61,658 nucleotides of DNA from contig NZ_JAMXAX010000019.1 of assembly GCF_023913775.1 (NCBI RefSeq), positions 1 through 61,658 of the forward strand, read 5' to 3'. Below are positions 28,285 to 37,358 of the stretch, piece after piece. Source of the stretch: Acidovorax facilis. Its GTDB lineage: Bacteria > Pseudomonadota > Gammaproteobacteria > Burkholderiales > Burkholderiaceae_C. Below the pieces are notes generated by a model that was given only the letters and a program-made list of their open reading frames with translations, was not told the origin of the DNA and made no database searches. The first letter of the stretch is position 1. Each line of letters starts with the position of its first letter. The translations under genes were made by a program, and so were the position numbers.

Positions 28285-28983
28285 TCAGCGTGGCTTCACG
28301 GCCCAGGTCAGGCGGTGGGTGCGCAGAAACCACAGCAGTGCGGATGCTGGCGTAATCGCTGGCGCGGGCAGGCGCCGTGCCAGCGGAGGTGCCAGCGTAA
28401 CGCGGCGGGAGTGTATCTGGGCCTCGGGAAACAGGATGCCCAGTTCGCGCAGTGGAATGCCCTGTACATCGGTGTTGGCGGGGTTGTTGACGACAAAGTC
28501 ATAGACGAGAACACCGCCGCCGGGCGCGACCCATTGCCAGATCACGTCGGCCAGATGGCGGCGATAGCCCTCGTCGAGCAAGGAGCTGAAGAGTGTGAAC
28601 GCCAGCACGGCATCCTGGCTGGCGCGCTGCACCGGGGCCAAGGCGGCATCGCCTTCGGCAATGGCCACGCCCGCTGGTAGCAAGGCGCGCGCTGCGGCGG
28701 CACGTTCTGGAAGAAGCTCCAGGCCCGTCAGGCAAGCGGGCGTGGCGCCCAGCCGCACCAGATCGTGCAAATTGCCCGCACTCCCACAGCCAACCTCCAG
28801 CATGGGCCGCTGGGCCAGGCTGCTCCAGCCGTGGGCCCGCCAGATGCGTGCCATGGCGCGCAGGCGCTCCTGCTGTGCCTGCAGCGCCGCAGCGTTGGCA
28901 TACAGGCTGTAGCGCGCTTCGTCGGCCACTGTGTCGCGCCGGGCGTAGCGGGCCTTGACGGCCTGGGGTTCGTTGTCGGTCAT
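28285..28983 (-). CDS. Class I SAM-dependent methyltransferase
   Basis: A 232-residue protein with the Rossmann SAM-binding motif [11 protein letters not shown] (61-71). A following acidic motif ([15 protein letters not shown]) and a late [13 protein letters not shown] strand complete the fold. The C-terminus ([18 protein letters not shown]) is hydrophobic and may touch the membrane. It lies among glycosyltransferases, so a sugar or lipid-linked glycan substrate is likely but unproven. The ATG at 28983 overlaps the stop of the upstream GT2 gene (ATGA). Confidence 0.82.
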   Translation of the reverse strand: MTDNEPQAVKARYARRDTVADEARYSLYANAAALQAQQERLRAMARIWRAHGWSSLAQRPMLEVGCGSAGNLHDLVRLGATPACLTGLELLPERAAAARALLPAGVAIAEGDAALAPVQRASQDAVLAFTLFSSLLDEGYRRHLADVIWQWVAPGGGVLVYDFVVNNPANTDVQGIPLRELGILFPEAQIHSRRVTLAPPLARRLPAPAITPASALLWFLRTHRLTWAVKPR

Positions 28984-30020
28984 CGGGTGATGCGTGCAAA
29001 GTCGGACGAAGGGGCGCGCGAGCGCGCAATGTCCCACAGTCCTCGCCAGGTACCCAGGCCGTAGCCCACATGAAACGCTGCAATCGTCCCCGGGAGGCGG
29101 GGCAGCAGTCCCCCGTTGCGGGCCGACCGGGCTGCCGCCACTGATGCCGCCAGAAGATACCCTGCGTAGGCGATGCCCAGTGCAGCCAAGGGCCAGGCGG
29201 ACCACGGCGAGGCGGCGGCGGCGCCCACTGCTGCGGCCACAAAAGCTGCGGGCACCAGTTGTCGCACGGAGCCCGGCTGCCCATGTTTGCGCATCACAAA
29301 AGGCCGCCAGTAGCCATATTGCCGTTGTTGCGCGAACAGGTGCCTGAGCGAATTGCGCGGGTGGTAGGTGGAATGGATGCGGCTGCTCTGCCAGATGCGT
29401 GCACCCCCCAGGCGCATGCGCAGGTTGTGCTCGTCGTCCTGGTTGCGCACCAGGGCTTCGTCAAACAGCCCGAATCGGTCAAACACGCCGCGGGGCCAGC
29501 ATCCGAGGTAGACGGTATCCACCTCGCCTTCGTATTGCACATCGCGCGACCGTGCGCCACCCACCACCCAGCGGCATTGGAAGGCGGCGGCTATGGCGGC
29601 CCCGGTGGGGCCCGTTCCTTGGGCGACCCAAGGGCCGCCCACGTTGTCAGCGCTGGTGCGTTCAAGCGCCTCGATGCACTGCGCAAGGTAGTCGGGGGCA
29701 AACTGGCTGTGCACGTCCATGCGGGCAATGGTGCCGCCCCGTGCGCGGGCAATGCAGGCGTTGAGCCCGGTGGACACAATGCGGCCGGGATTGTCCACCA
29801 GGACGAGCCTGGGGTCTGCAGCACAGCGCTGCATCAGGTGTTCGCGCGTGCCGTCATCGCTGTCACCGTCTGCAATCAGCACTTCCATGCGCCAGCCTGC
29901 GGGCAGTTCTTGGAGCAGGGCGGAGTTGCAGAAAGCGTCGATGTGCTGGCGCTCGTTGCGGCACGGCACGATCACGCTGATCAGGTTGTCCAATTCAAGG
30001 CCTTGGGGCATGGGGTTCAA
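28980..30020 (-). CDS. Family 2 glycosyltransferase (ExoA-like)
   Basis: A 346-residue inverting glycosyltransferase. The GT-A start VISVIVPCRNE-type segment is at 14-23 (actual ISVIVPCRNE). Acidic motifs ADGDSDDGT and RMDVHSQ (the DxD equivalent) follow, then LVRNQDDEHNLRMRLGG with the catalytic-base region. Two or three hydrophobic segments fill the C-terminal quarter (about 255-330), giving membrane attachment as in ExoA-type enzymes. It overlaps its neighbours by four bases at both ends. Confidence 0.87.
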   Translation of the reverse strand: MNPMPQGLELDNLISVIVPCRNERQHIDAFCNSALLQELPAGWRMEVLIADGDSDDGTREHLMQRCAADPRLVLVDNPGRIVSTGLNACIARARGGTIARMDVHSQFAPDYLAQCIEALERTSADNVGGPWVAQGTGPTGAAIAAAFQCRWVVGGARSRDVQYEGEVDTVYLGCWPRGVFDRFGLFDEALVRNQDDEHNLRMRLGGARIWQSSRIHSTYHPRNSLRHLFAQQRQYGYWRPFVMRKHGQPGSVRQLVPAAFVAAAVGAAAASPWSAWPLAALGIAYAGYLLAASVAAARSARNGGLLPRLPGTIAAFHVGYGLGTWRGLWDIARSRAPSSDFARITR

Positions 30021-31072
30021 GGTGTACGGAGCAGTTGCTGGTACAGCGCGTGCATGCGGTTCATTTGCACCGCGCGGTCACCGTCTTGCGCTATGCGGGC
30101 AGCATTTTGCAGCCCGGCTTGTTCCGCGATGGCGTCATTGGCAATCAGGGCTTCGAGCCGGGCGGCGAGCGCTGTGGCATCTCCGGCTGCAACCAGCCAC
30201 TGAGCGTCGATCCAGTGCCGGTTGGCCTGCAGTTCGCTGGCCACCACGGCGAGGCCACACGCCATGCTCTCCAGCATGGCGACCGATGTTGCATCGCTGC
30301 TGGGCACCGACACAGATATCTTGCTTGCGCCCAGTACCCGGGTCATGCCCGTGTCATCGAGTCGGCCGTGGAACTGCACCTTGTTGTCCAGCTGCGCCGT
30401 GTGCGCCTGGCTGCGCAGGGCATCCTCCAGACTGCCTCCGCCGAGCAGGTGCAAGCGCAGATCGGCGCCCGGCAATCGCGCCTGCAGCAGGGCGAACGCT
30501 TCGATGATGGTGTCGATGTTGTAGTTGGGTTCCCAGGCGCGCAGGCTCACCAGCTGGCTGCCTTGCTTGTGACGCCAGGGCACGGGGTGGAAGCGTTGCA
30601 GTTCCACACCCCAATGGATTTCCTCGGCGGCGCCGGGCGGGCGGAAGTCTGCCACCGCGCTCATCAGGCTCGCTGAGTCGCCCGTGATGAGGTCGGCCTG
30701 GCGCAGTATCCAGCCGGTCAGCCAGCGCATCCAGGCGCTTTTGCCGGGGGTCACCAACAGGTCGCTGCCCCAGGCGGTCATCACCAGCGGATGTTTGCCG
30801 CAACGTGCGGCCAGATATCCGTAGGAGGTGACGTAATGGGCATGCAGGAGGTCAGGAGCCAGTTCGGCCACGTGGCGCCTCGTTTCCCGTACACGGAGCA
30901 GCCAGTCCAGCGATCGGTGCACAGGCCGGATGGCCCGCACCGTGACGCCATCGATGGACGCGGGGCGGGCCGTGATCAGCGAAACGCGGTAGCCACGCTG
31001 GAGCATCTCCCGCGCCCACCGCTGGACATGGGGGCTGGTGGCATCGCCCAGCAGGCACAGGTGTGTTGGCAT
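30017..31072 (-). CDS. Family 4 glycosyltransferase
   Basis: A 351-residue GT-B glycosyltransferase. The N-terminal domain opens LCLLGDATSPHVQRWA. The C-terminal donor-binding domain has the family 4 segment SVPSSDATSVAMLESMACGLAVVAS, whose Glu is the conserved phosphate-region residue. The ATG at 31072 is chosen, since upstream in-frame sequence overlaps the acyltransferase gene. It is one gene of the overlapping glycan operon; donor sugar unknown. Confidence 0.87.
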   Translation of the reverse strand: MPTHLCLLGDATSPHVQRWAREMLQRGYRVSLITARPASIDGVTVRAIRPVHRSLDWLLRVRETRRHVAELAPDLLHAHYVTSYGYLAARCGKHPLVMTAWGSDLLVTPGKSAWMRWLTGWILRQADLITGDSASLMSAVADFRPPGAAEEIHWGVELQRFHPVPWRHKQGSQLVSLRAWEPNYNIDTIIEAFALLQARLPGADLRLHLLGGGSLEDALRSQAHTAQLDNKVQFHGRLDDTGMTRVLGASKISVSVPSSDATSVAMLESMACGLAVVASELQANRHWIDAQWLVAAGDATALAARLEALIANDAIAEQAGLQNAARIAQDGDRAVQMNRMHALYQQLLRTP

Positions 31073-31073
31073 G

Positions 31074-31652
31074 TCAGACCGTCTGCGTCCAGGATTCGTA
31101 GTGTGGGCGCAGTTCCGGATGCTGCAACAGCAGGCGCTCATCCTGCTCGCGGACGTCGCCAATCTTGCACGCTGGGGCCCCTGCCATGATGGCGAAGTCG
31201 GGCACTTCGCCGCGCACCTGCGCGTAGGCACACACCACCACCCCCTTGCCGATGCGTGTACCCGCTTCGATCAGGCTGTGGGGGCCGATGAACGTGTAGG
31301 CGCCGATCTCCACGGGTGCGCTGATGTAGCCAGGCTTGGGGCCGTCGTGGACGGCGTAGCCGCTGCCCAGAAGGCGAATGGCGCGGTGGGAGCTGTGGGT
31401 GACGATGCTGACGAAGTTGGTGATCTGTACCCCTTGCCCAATCTGCAGGCCTGCCGTGGCGTCGATGAAGTTGAATTGCCCAATGAACACGTGGTCGGAA
31501 AGCCGCAGCCCCCTGGCGCCTTCGATGCAGGTGCTGGGGGCAATGCGGGTGTGAGGCAGGCTGCGGCCCAGGTGGTCGCTTTCCCCGAACACCATGCGGT
31601 AGAACAGCGCCTGCCAGATACGGCGGCGCCAGCGGTTAAGCACGGCTCTCAT
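31074..31652 (-). CDS. Left-handed beta-helix acyltransferase
   Basis: A 192-residue member of the hexapeptide-repeat (Maa/WbbJ/WcaF-like) acetyltransferases. Isoleucine-patch repeats run from about 49 to 170 (IAPSTCIEGARGLRLSDHVF, IGAYTFIGPHSLIEAG, TRIGKGVVVCAYAQV), ending in the AGAPACKIG box. It lacks the N-terminal Rossmann part of PglD, so it may O-acetylate a glycan rather than N-acetylate the amino sugar. The ATG at 31652 overlaps the flippase gene by 17 bases. Confidence 0.85.
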   Translation of the reverse strand: MRAVLNRWRRRIWQALFYRMVFGESDHLGRSLPHTRIAPSTCIEGARGLRLSDHVFIGQFNFIDATAGLQIGQGVQITNFVSIVTHSSHRAIRLLGSGYAVHDGPKPGYISAPVEIGAYTFIGPHSLIEAGTRIGKGVVVCAYAQVRGEVPDFAIMAGAPACKIGDVREQDERLLLQHPELRPHYESWTQTV

Positions 31653-32868
31653 GGGGGATGTCCTTCCAGTTTGCCAACGCCCAGAAATAGTAGGCAAAGT
31701 AGGCCAGCATGCTCGCTGACACGCCCCATCCGGCGCCGGTCAGCCCGCCCAAATGGAGGCCCAGCAGCAGGCCCGCAAAAAACAGGCATTGTCCAACCAA
31801 CGCCAGGCGCAGCGCCCAGGCCTGCGCGCCCCAGGCCATGGTGACCACCGCGAGGGGCGATGCCATAAAATGCACAGCGATGTACGGCGCGATGGCCCGG
31901 GCCACTTCCCCGGTCTGCGCCCACTGGGTGCCAAAGGCCAGGGAAAAGATGTCCGGCCCCCAGACGAGCAGCACCGCCGCCAGCGGGCAGGCCAGGGCGG
32001 CCAGCCCCAGCAGGGCCTGGCGCACCAGGGTGCGCGCTTCGTTGGGGCTCTGCGCCTTCAGAAGGCGGGGGTACAGGGTTTGCGACAAGGCCCCGCCGAT
32101 GAGGGTCGCCGGGGCCTTGAGGTAGCGCAGCGCCAGCGCCCAGAACCCCGCTGAGGCATCTCCAGTCCAGGCCGCCACCAGCACCAGAGTCAGGGTGTCC
32201 TGCAGCGCCCCCATGAAAGCGTGGGGTGTGTTGAGCAACGGAAAGTCCCGGTGCTGTTGGGTCATGGACCGGAGTGTGGCCAACGGCTGGCGCCACAGAC
32301 CCACCCAGCCACCCGCAGGGGCAGGCCTGGCCAGCATCCATGCTGCGCCCAGGCTGGCCAATGTGGCGCCCAGCACCAGACCCAGCGGGCCGGTCTTCAT
32401 GAATCCGAACAGCAATTGCAGGATGGCGCCACCGCCTTGTTGCAGCAGCCTGGCCGCCGACAGCAGACCAAAGCGCTGGGACCGAGTTGCCCACAGGGTG
32501 AGCCATTGCACAGCGCCGCCTGCGAACACCGCCAATGGCAGCGCCCACACCATCGGCATGCCGCGCCACAGCAGAAGCACGGCTGCGGCTGCAGCAGATG
32601 CCGTGGTGACAGCGAGCAAGATGCGAGCGCACAGCGCCATGAGCTGGGCGGCGCGCAGCTCGGTGCTTTCGAGGGGGAGTGCGAATTCATAGCGCGCACA
32701 GCCCACCACCGCCAGGTTGGTGGCCAGCGCCCACAGCAGTGCAAACTGTCCGAAGTCCTCAGGGCTGTAGAGGCGTGTGAGTGCGGGGCCCAGCACCAGC
32801 GGGATGGCGTGGGCTGCAACGCTGCCCGTGAGCAGGGTCAGCGTTGCCCGTACAAGTCCCGACTTCAT
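31636..32868 (-). CDS. Wzx-type lipid-linked oligosaccharide flippase
   Basis: A 410-residue very hydrophobic protein with about twelve predicted membrane helices, beginning TLLTGSVAAHAIPLVLGPALTRLYSPEDFG, the usual opening of MOP-superfamily polysaccharide flippases. It would move the undecaprenyl-linked repeat to the periplasm. It overlaps the dehydratase gene by four bases (ATGA). No Wzy polymerase or O-antigen ligase is seen in this cassette. Confidence 0.88.
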   Translation of the reverse strand: MKSGLVRATLTLLTGSVAAHAIPLVLGPALTRLYSPEDFGQFALLWALATNLAVVGCARYEFALPLESTELRAAQLMALCARILLAVTTASAAAAAVLLLWRGMPMVWALPLAVFAGGAVQWLTLWATRSQRFGLLSAARLLQQGGGAILQLLFGFMKTGPLGLVLGATLASLGAAWMLARPAPAGGWVGLWRQPLATLRSMTQQHRDFPLLNTPHAFMGALQDTLTLVLVAAWTGDASAGFWALALRYLKAPATLIGGALSQTLYPRLLKAQSPNEARTLVRQALLGLAALACPLAAVLLVWGPDIFSLAFGTQWAQTGEVARAIAPYIAVHFMASPLAVVTMAWGAQAWALRLALVGQCLFFAGLLLGLHLGGLTGAGWGVSASMLAYFAYYFWALANWKDIPHESRA

Positions 32869-34778
32869 GGCAGTACGGGTTGCGTTTCGGGGTGGTAGCC
32901 AGGCACCAGCTGTCGCAGCAGAGCGGTCATGGCGATGGGGTCGCCCGCTTGGGCTGCCTTCTGCAATGCCTGGAGCAAGGTCTGCAGCTCCTCCCAGGGG
33001 CGGTATTCTTCACGCGCCCGCAGGATGCGGGGGTGGTCGGTGGGAAAGGGATTGTCTCCAATCAGCAGTTCCTCGAAAAGTTTTTCACCCGGGCGCAGCC
33101 CGGTGAAAACGATTTCGATGTCTCCTTCTGGGTGCAGATCGTCGCGCACCGTCAATCCCGACAAGGCCACCATACGCTCTGCCAATTCCAGAATCTGTAG
33201 GGGCTCGCCCATGTCCAGCAGGAACACGTCGCCGCCCTCGGCCATCGCCCCTGCCTGCAGTACCAGCTGGGCGGCTTCGGCAATGGTCATGAAGTAGCGC
33301 GTGACGTCCGGGTGCGTCACGGTAAGGGGGCCACCGGCCGCGATCTGCTTGCGAAACAGCGGTATCACGCTGCCGCTGGAGCCCAGCACGTTGCCAAAGC
33401 GCACCATGGACAGGCGGGTGGGGCAAGTCCAGGCGGGTGAGCTGTCGGCAAGCTGCGGGAAAGGCGCGCGGGGCGACGCTGCAATCGCTTGCAGCACCAT
33501 CTCTGCCACACGCTTGGTGGCGCCCATGATGTTGGTCGGGCGCACGGCCTTGTCGGTGGAAATCAGCACGAAATGGTTGGCATCGCACTCCAGCGCCACC
33601 TGCACCATGTTCAAGGTGCCAAACACGTTGTTCAAAATACCTTCGCCCGCGTTGGCCTCCACCATGGGCACGTGCTTGTAGGCGGCCGCATGGTAGATGG
33701 AGGTGGGCCGGTATAGCTGGCAGATGTCTGCCATGCGCGCCTTGTGGGTGACGCTGGCGAGCAGGGGCACCAGCGCACATGCATGCTCGCCCTGGTGCGC
33801 CAGCGCCGCCAATTCGTGGTGGATGGAGTACAGCGCGTATTCGCTGTGGTCCACCAGCAGCAACTGGCGCGGCCCTTCGCGCACGATCTGCCGGCACAGC
33901 TCGCTGCCAATGCTGCCGCCCGCGCCGGTGACCAGGACCACGGTGGCCGCCAGATTGCGCCCCAGCAGTCCTGGGTCCGGCGCCACTGGCTCCCGGCCCA
34001 GCAGGTCTTCGATTTCAAGGTCCTGGAAGTCCGTGACGGTCACCCGGCCGCTGGCCAAGTCCGACAGGCCCGGCAGCGTGCGGATCCGCACGGGCAACTC
34101 GCGCAGGCTTTCGATGATCTGCCGCCGTCGCTCGCGCGTGGTGCTGGGCAGCGCCAGCAGCACGTCGGTGATGCCAAGGCGGCGTACCACCTCGGGCAGC
34201 GCGTTGGAGGCGTGCACACGCACGCCGTTGATGCTGCGCCCGATCTTGCTGGCATCGTCGTCCACAAACCCTTTGAGCAGGTACTGGCGCATGCTGCCCA
34301 GCCCCGCAGCCGTCTGTGCGCCCGCACTGCCAGCGCCGTAGATCAGCAGGCGGTACGGCGCATGGCTGCTGCGCCCTGCCAGCGCCAGCCACCCCAGTGC
34401 GCGGCTGGCACCGACCAGCAGCATGAACAGCAGGGGCTGGAGAATGCCGACACTGCGCGGAACGCCCTCCCACTGGGCGGCCAGCAGGCAGCCCAGCAAA
34501 AGCGCGCCGTAGATGGCCACGGCCTTGCCGGTGGTGATGAGCGCCGTGATTCCCGTGTAGCGGAAGATGGCGCGGTACAGCCCCAGCTTGGCAAAAATCG
34601 GAAACGCAAGGGCGGGCGCCAGCGCATACGCAAGCCACTGCATGCCTGAGGGCCAGTGGGGCGTCTCCAGCCTCAGCGTGAAGGCGAGCCACATCGCGAT
34701 GACACCCAGACAGATGTCCATGGCCACCACCACCATGCGCTTGGCTGCGCGCGACCAGCCCAGGATGCGGTTCAGCAT
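32865..34778 (-). CDS. Membrane-bound nucleoside-diphosphate-sugar 4,6-dehydratase (PglF/WbpM/CapD type)
   Basis: A 637-residue enzyme: four N-terminal membrane helices (about 15-130), a first Rossmann domain (YGAGSAGAQTA, 148-157), then the catalytic SDR domain with GAGGSIGSE (285-293). The active-site segment STDKAVRPTNIMGATKR has TDK (408-410) and Met418 in place of the usual SDR Tyr before Lys422, as known for this family. It converts UDP-GlcNAc to UDP-4-keto-6-deoxy-HexNAc. It is the first gene of the eight-gene operon. Confidence 0.93.
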   Translation of the reverse strand: MLNRILGWSRAAKRMVVVAMDICLGVIAMWLAFTLRLETPHWPSGMQWLAYALAPALAFPIFAKLGLYRAIFRYTGITALITTGKAVAIYGALLLGCLLAAQWEGVPRSVGILQPLLFMLLVGASRALGWLALAGRSSHAPYRLLIYGAGSAGAQTAAGLGSMRQYLLKGFVDDDASKIGRSINGVRVHASNALPEVVRRLGITDVLLALPSTTRERRRQIIESLRELPVRIRTLPGLSDLASGRVTVTDFQDLEIEDLLGREPVAPDPGLLGRNLAATVVLVTGAGGSIGSELCRQIVREGPRQLLLVDHSEYALYSIHHELAALAHQGEHACALVPLLASVTHKARMADICQLYRPTSIYHAAAYKHVPMVEANAGEGILNNVFGTLNMVQVALECDANHFVLISTDKAVRPTNIMGATKRVAEMVLQAIAASPRAPFPQLADSSPAWTCPTRLSMVRFGNVLGSSGSVIPLFRKQIAAGGPLTVTHPDVTRYFMTIAEAAQLVLQAGAMAEGGDVFLLDMGEPLQILELAERMVALSGLTVRDDLHPEGDIEIVFTGLRPGEKLFEELLIGDNPFPTDHPRILRAREEYRPWEELQTLLQALQKAAQAGDPIAMTALLRQLVPGYHPETQPVLP

Positions 34779-34818
34779 GGGCTATGAGAAGAAGAGGGGG
34801 CAGTAGCGATTCGGCGGC

Positions 34819-35460
34819 TCATTGTGTGGGGGCAATTCCGGTCCGCTCCAGCACATCGCCCACCAGTTCCAGCCGCACCAGCGGGTTGTCCAGCTCCATC
34901 AGGCGCTGCTTGAGTTCCAGGGGCACGGGCAAAAGCTCGCACCAGCGGTTGGCCACCCATCCGCAGTCGTCCAGCTGGGCTGCCGTGGGGACAATCGCAG
35001 TCGGAATTTCGGGGTCACGCTGCTTTAGGGTGTGCAGCACCTGGGCGAGGGCTGTCGATGCCTTTCTCAGGTCTTGCGGGATTGGCACCATCAGATCCGG
35101 GTCGATGTGCCCCACATCGGCGATCCACAGGCCATGGGGCAGGTGGCTGCGCTGGGTGATGCGAAAGCGCTGGCTGCCACGGCACAGCAGTGTGATCAGG
35201 CCAGGCTGCGGGGTGTCGATCTGCTCGATGACGGCCAGGGTGCCCACATCGTTGAACTGTTCTTCAGGCGCGCCCGCCTGGCGCACTTCGCGGCCTTGCG
35301 TGAGGGCGACCACGCCAAAGGGCGCGCCCGCCTGATGGCACTTGCGCACCATGTCCAGGTAGCGCACTTCGAACACGCGCAGGGCCAGCAGACCACCTGG
35401 GAACAGCACGGAGCCCAGAGGGAAAAGGGGCAAGGATGACAGGGTGAGGGGTTGTGTCAT
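34819..35460 (-). CDS. LON substrate-binding domain protein
   Basis: A 213-residue soluble protein with the N-terminal (LAN/PUA-like) domain of Lon protease but no ATPase or peptidase. The signature is LPLFPLGSVLFPGGLLALRVFEVRYLDM at about 9-36, followed by FGVVAL and GLITLLCRGSQRF. Such stand-alone proteins are widespread and their role is not settled. The ATG at 35460 starts just before the motif. It lies between the glycan operon (same strand, 40 bases away) and the divergent YggT gene, 79 bases away. Confidence 0.85.
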   Translation of the reverse strand: MTQPLTLSSLPLFPLGSVLFPGGLLALRVFEVRYLDMVRKCHQAGAPFGVVALTQGREVRQAGAPEEQFNDVGTLAVIEQIDTPQPGLITLLCRGSQRFRITQRSHLPHGLWIADVGHIDPDLMVPIPQDLRKASTALAQVLHTLKQRDPEIPTAIVPTAAQLDDCGWVANRWCELLPVPLELKQRLMELDNPLVRLELVGDVLERTGIAPTQ

Positions 35461-35539
35461 GAAAGGGGGGATACCTTGGCTCGCTATCATCCCATGGCGC
35501 AGCCTGCTTTCGCGGCGGCCCCTTATTTTTGTCTCATCC

Positions 35540-36088
35540 ATGCTCTACCAGATCGCCTCTTTCCTGCTTGACGTTGTTGGTGGCCTGCTCACCGGGGCAT
35601 GCCTGTTGCGGCTGTACATGCAGTGGCAGCGCGTGCCGTTTTCCAACCCCGTCGGCGGGCTGGTTTTTGCGCTGACGGACTGGCTCATCATGCCGCTGCG
35701 CCGCGTGATCCCCCCGGTGGGGCGCTGGGATGTGTCGAGCCTGGTGGCAGCCGTGTTGCTGCAGCTGGCGCAGTACTTTTTGCTGACCCTGCTGCTGGGC
35801 GCCGCCTCGGCATGGGCCTGGCTGCCGTGGTTGGCATTGTTTGGCCTCGCGCGGGTGGCGGTGTCGGGGCTGATTGGCTTGTTGATCGTCTATGCCGTGA
35901 TGTCGTGGGTGCAGGCGCGGTCACCCCTGGCCGATGTGATTGCCCGGCTGTGTGAGCCCATCCTGCGGCCGTTTCGCCGCATCATCCCGCTGGTGGGCGG
36001 TATCGATCTGTCGCCGCTGGCCGTGCTGGTGTTGCTGCAGGTGGCGATGATCGTGCTGGGCCATTTGCAGGCCAGCGTAATGAAGTAG
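35540..36088 (+). CDS. YggT-family membrane protein
   Basis: A 182-residue inner-membrane protein with two copies of the YggT unit. Each has a hydrophobic helix followed by a conserved basic-Pro motif: LIMPLRRVIPPVG near 52-64 and PILRPFRRIIPLVGGIDLSP near 140-159. The family is linked to osmotic/K+ homeostasis in some bacteria and to cell-division or photosystem proteins in others, so no specific function is claimed. ATG at 35540 is the natural start. Confidence 0.87.
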   Translation: MLYQIASFLLDVVGGLLTGACLLRLYMQWQRVPFSNPVGGLVFALTDWLIMPLRRVIPPVGRWDVSSLVAAVLLQLAQYFLLTLLLGAASAWAWLPWLALFGLARVAVSGLIGLLIVYAVMSWVQARSPLADVIARLCEPILRPFRRIIPLVGGIDLSPLAVLVLLQVAMIVLGHLQASVMK

Positions 36089-36089
36089 C

Positions 36090-36180
36090 CCCCCTGAGTC
36101 GCCTTTGGCGCCTTCCCCCCAGGGGGACGACGGCCTTGCTGCGGGGCGGCCCTTGCTTGCCGTCCCTGGTTGGGGCCGCG
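36090..36180. repeat. GC-rich intergenic repeat-like segment after yggT
   Basis: A C-run/G-run-rich stretch beginning CCCCCTGAGTCGCC and containing CCCCCCAGGGGG and GCTGCGGGGCGGCCCTTGC. It looks like a kind of intergenic repeat I associate with Comamonadaceae genomes, but only one copy is in this window, so repeat status is from memory rather than seen. It may also fold as a terminator for yggT. Confidence 0.35.
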
Positions 36181-36242
36181 CCGGTTTCGGCGGCTGCGCA
36201 TGATGCGCGGCAAATGGATATCTGATACCAAAAATATCAGTG

Positions 36243-36290
36243 AAATTGACCCCTAGCGCTTATCCATAAAGCGCTAGTAGCTATCAAAAT
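36243..36290 (-). repeat. Palindromic repeat between yggT and accD
   Basis: AAATTGACCCCTAGCGCTTA then TCCATAAAGCGCTAGTAGCTATCAAAAT. Relative to the copy at 20974 it is in the opposite orientation. The core AGCGCTT...AAGCGCT is intact. Confidence 0.88.
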
Positions 36291-36363
36291 AATAGTATTC
36301 TCGCGGCTTTGGCGGGCGCATCACCTCAGCACTAGGCTTTGCGCACGCACCCACCCGGTGGTG

Positions 36364-37236
36364 TTACATCACTGCGTCAGCAGGCAAACGCTGCAGCATG
36401 GCCAGGCTGCTGGCCACGGTGTTGCGCAGTTCACGGCGGTCGCAGATGAAGTCCACGGCGCCCTTGGTTTGCAGGAATTCGGCGCGCTGGAAGCCTTCGG
36501 GCAGGGTCACGCGCACGGTGGATTCGATCACACGCGGTCCGGCAAAGCCGATCAGGGCCTTGGGCTCGGCGATCACGATGTCGCCCACAAACGCAAAACC
36601 TGCGCTCACGCCGCCCATGGTCGGGTCGGTCAGCACGCTGATGTAGGGCAGGCCCTTCTTGGCCAGGCGGGTCAGCGCTGCGTTGGTCTTGGCCATCTGC
36701 ATCAGGGACAGCAGGCCTTCCTGCATGCGTGCGCCGCCGGTGGCGGTAAAGCAGATGAAGGGCACCTTCTGCTCGATGGCGGTTTCCACGCCGCGCACAA
36801 AACGCTCGCCCACCACGGAGCCCATCGAGCCACCCATGAAGTCGAACTCAAAGCACGCTGCCACCACGTTGATGCTCTTGACCGCGCCACCGATGACGAT
36901 GAGGGCATCGGTTTCACCCGTGTTTTCCAGGGCTTCCTTCAGGCGCTCGGGGTATTTGCGGCTGTCCTTGAACTTGAGGGCATCCACGGGCAGCACTTCC
37001 TGGCCGATTTCATAGCGGCCTTCGGCGTCCAGAAAAGCGTCCAGCCGCGCGCGGGCGCCAATGCGGTGGTGGTGGCTGCAATGGGGGCAAACGTTCTGGT
37101 TTTGCTCCAGATCGGCCTTGTAGAGCACCGTTTCGCAGCTCGGGCACTTGATCCACAGCCCTTCAGGCACCTGGCGGCGCTCGGTGGGGTCGGTTTGCTG
37201 GATCTTGGAGGGCAGAAGTTTTTCGAGCCAGGACAT
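36364..37236 (-). CDS. accD: Acetyl-CoA carboxylase carboxyltransferase subunit beta
   Basis: A 290-residue subunit that, with AccA, transfers CO2 from biotin to acetyl-CoA to make malonyl-CoA, the substrate of FabD and FabH encoded at the other end of this window. The N-terminal zinc ribbon has Cys31, Cys34, Cys50 and Cys53 (CPSC...CPHC). The crotonase-like core includes [19 protein letters not shown]. It is the last gene of the truA-trpFBA-accD operon; folC, which often follows in relatives, is not here. Confidence 0.97.
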   Translation of the reverse strand: MSWLEKLLPSKIQQTDPTERRQVPEGLWIKCPSCETVLYKADLEQNQNVCPHCSHHHRIGARARLDAFLDAEGRYEIGQEVLPVDALKFKDSRKYPERLKEALENTGETDALIVIGGAVKSINVVAACFEFDFMGGSMGSVVGERFVRGVETAIEQKVPFICFTATGGARMQEGLLSLMQMAKTNAALTRLAKKGLPYISVLTDPTMGGVSAGFAFVGDIVIAEPKALIGFAGPRVIESTVRVTLPEGFQRAEFLQTKGAVDFICDRRELRNTVASSLAMLQRLPADAVM

Positions 37237-37358
37237 GGTGTTCTCCTCTTCAGTGGCTCGGCCTGCCGGGGCGCTGGGGCGCCGCAGGGGGCAGGCCGGG
37301 TGGAATCTGTGGCGCGCCGTGCCCCGATGAGGGCGGCGCGCCGGGCTGCATTATGCGT

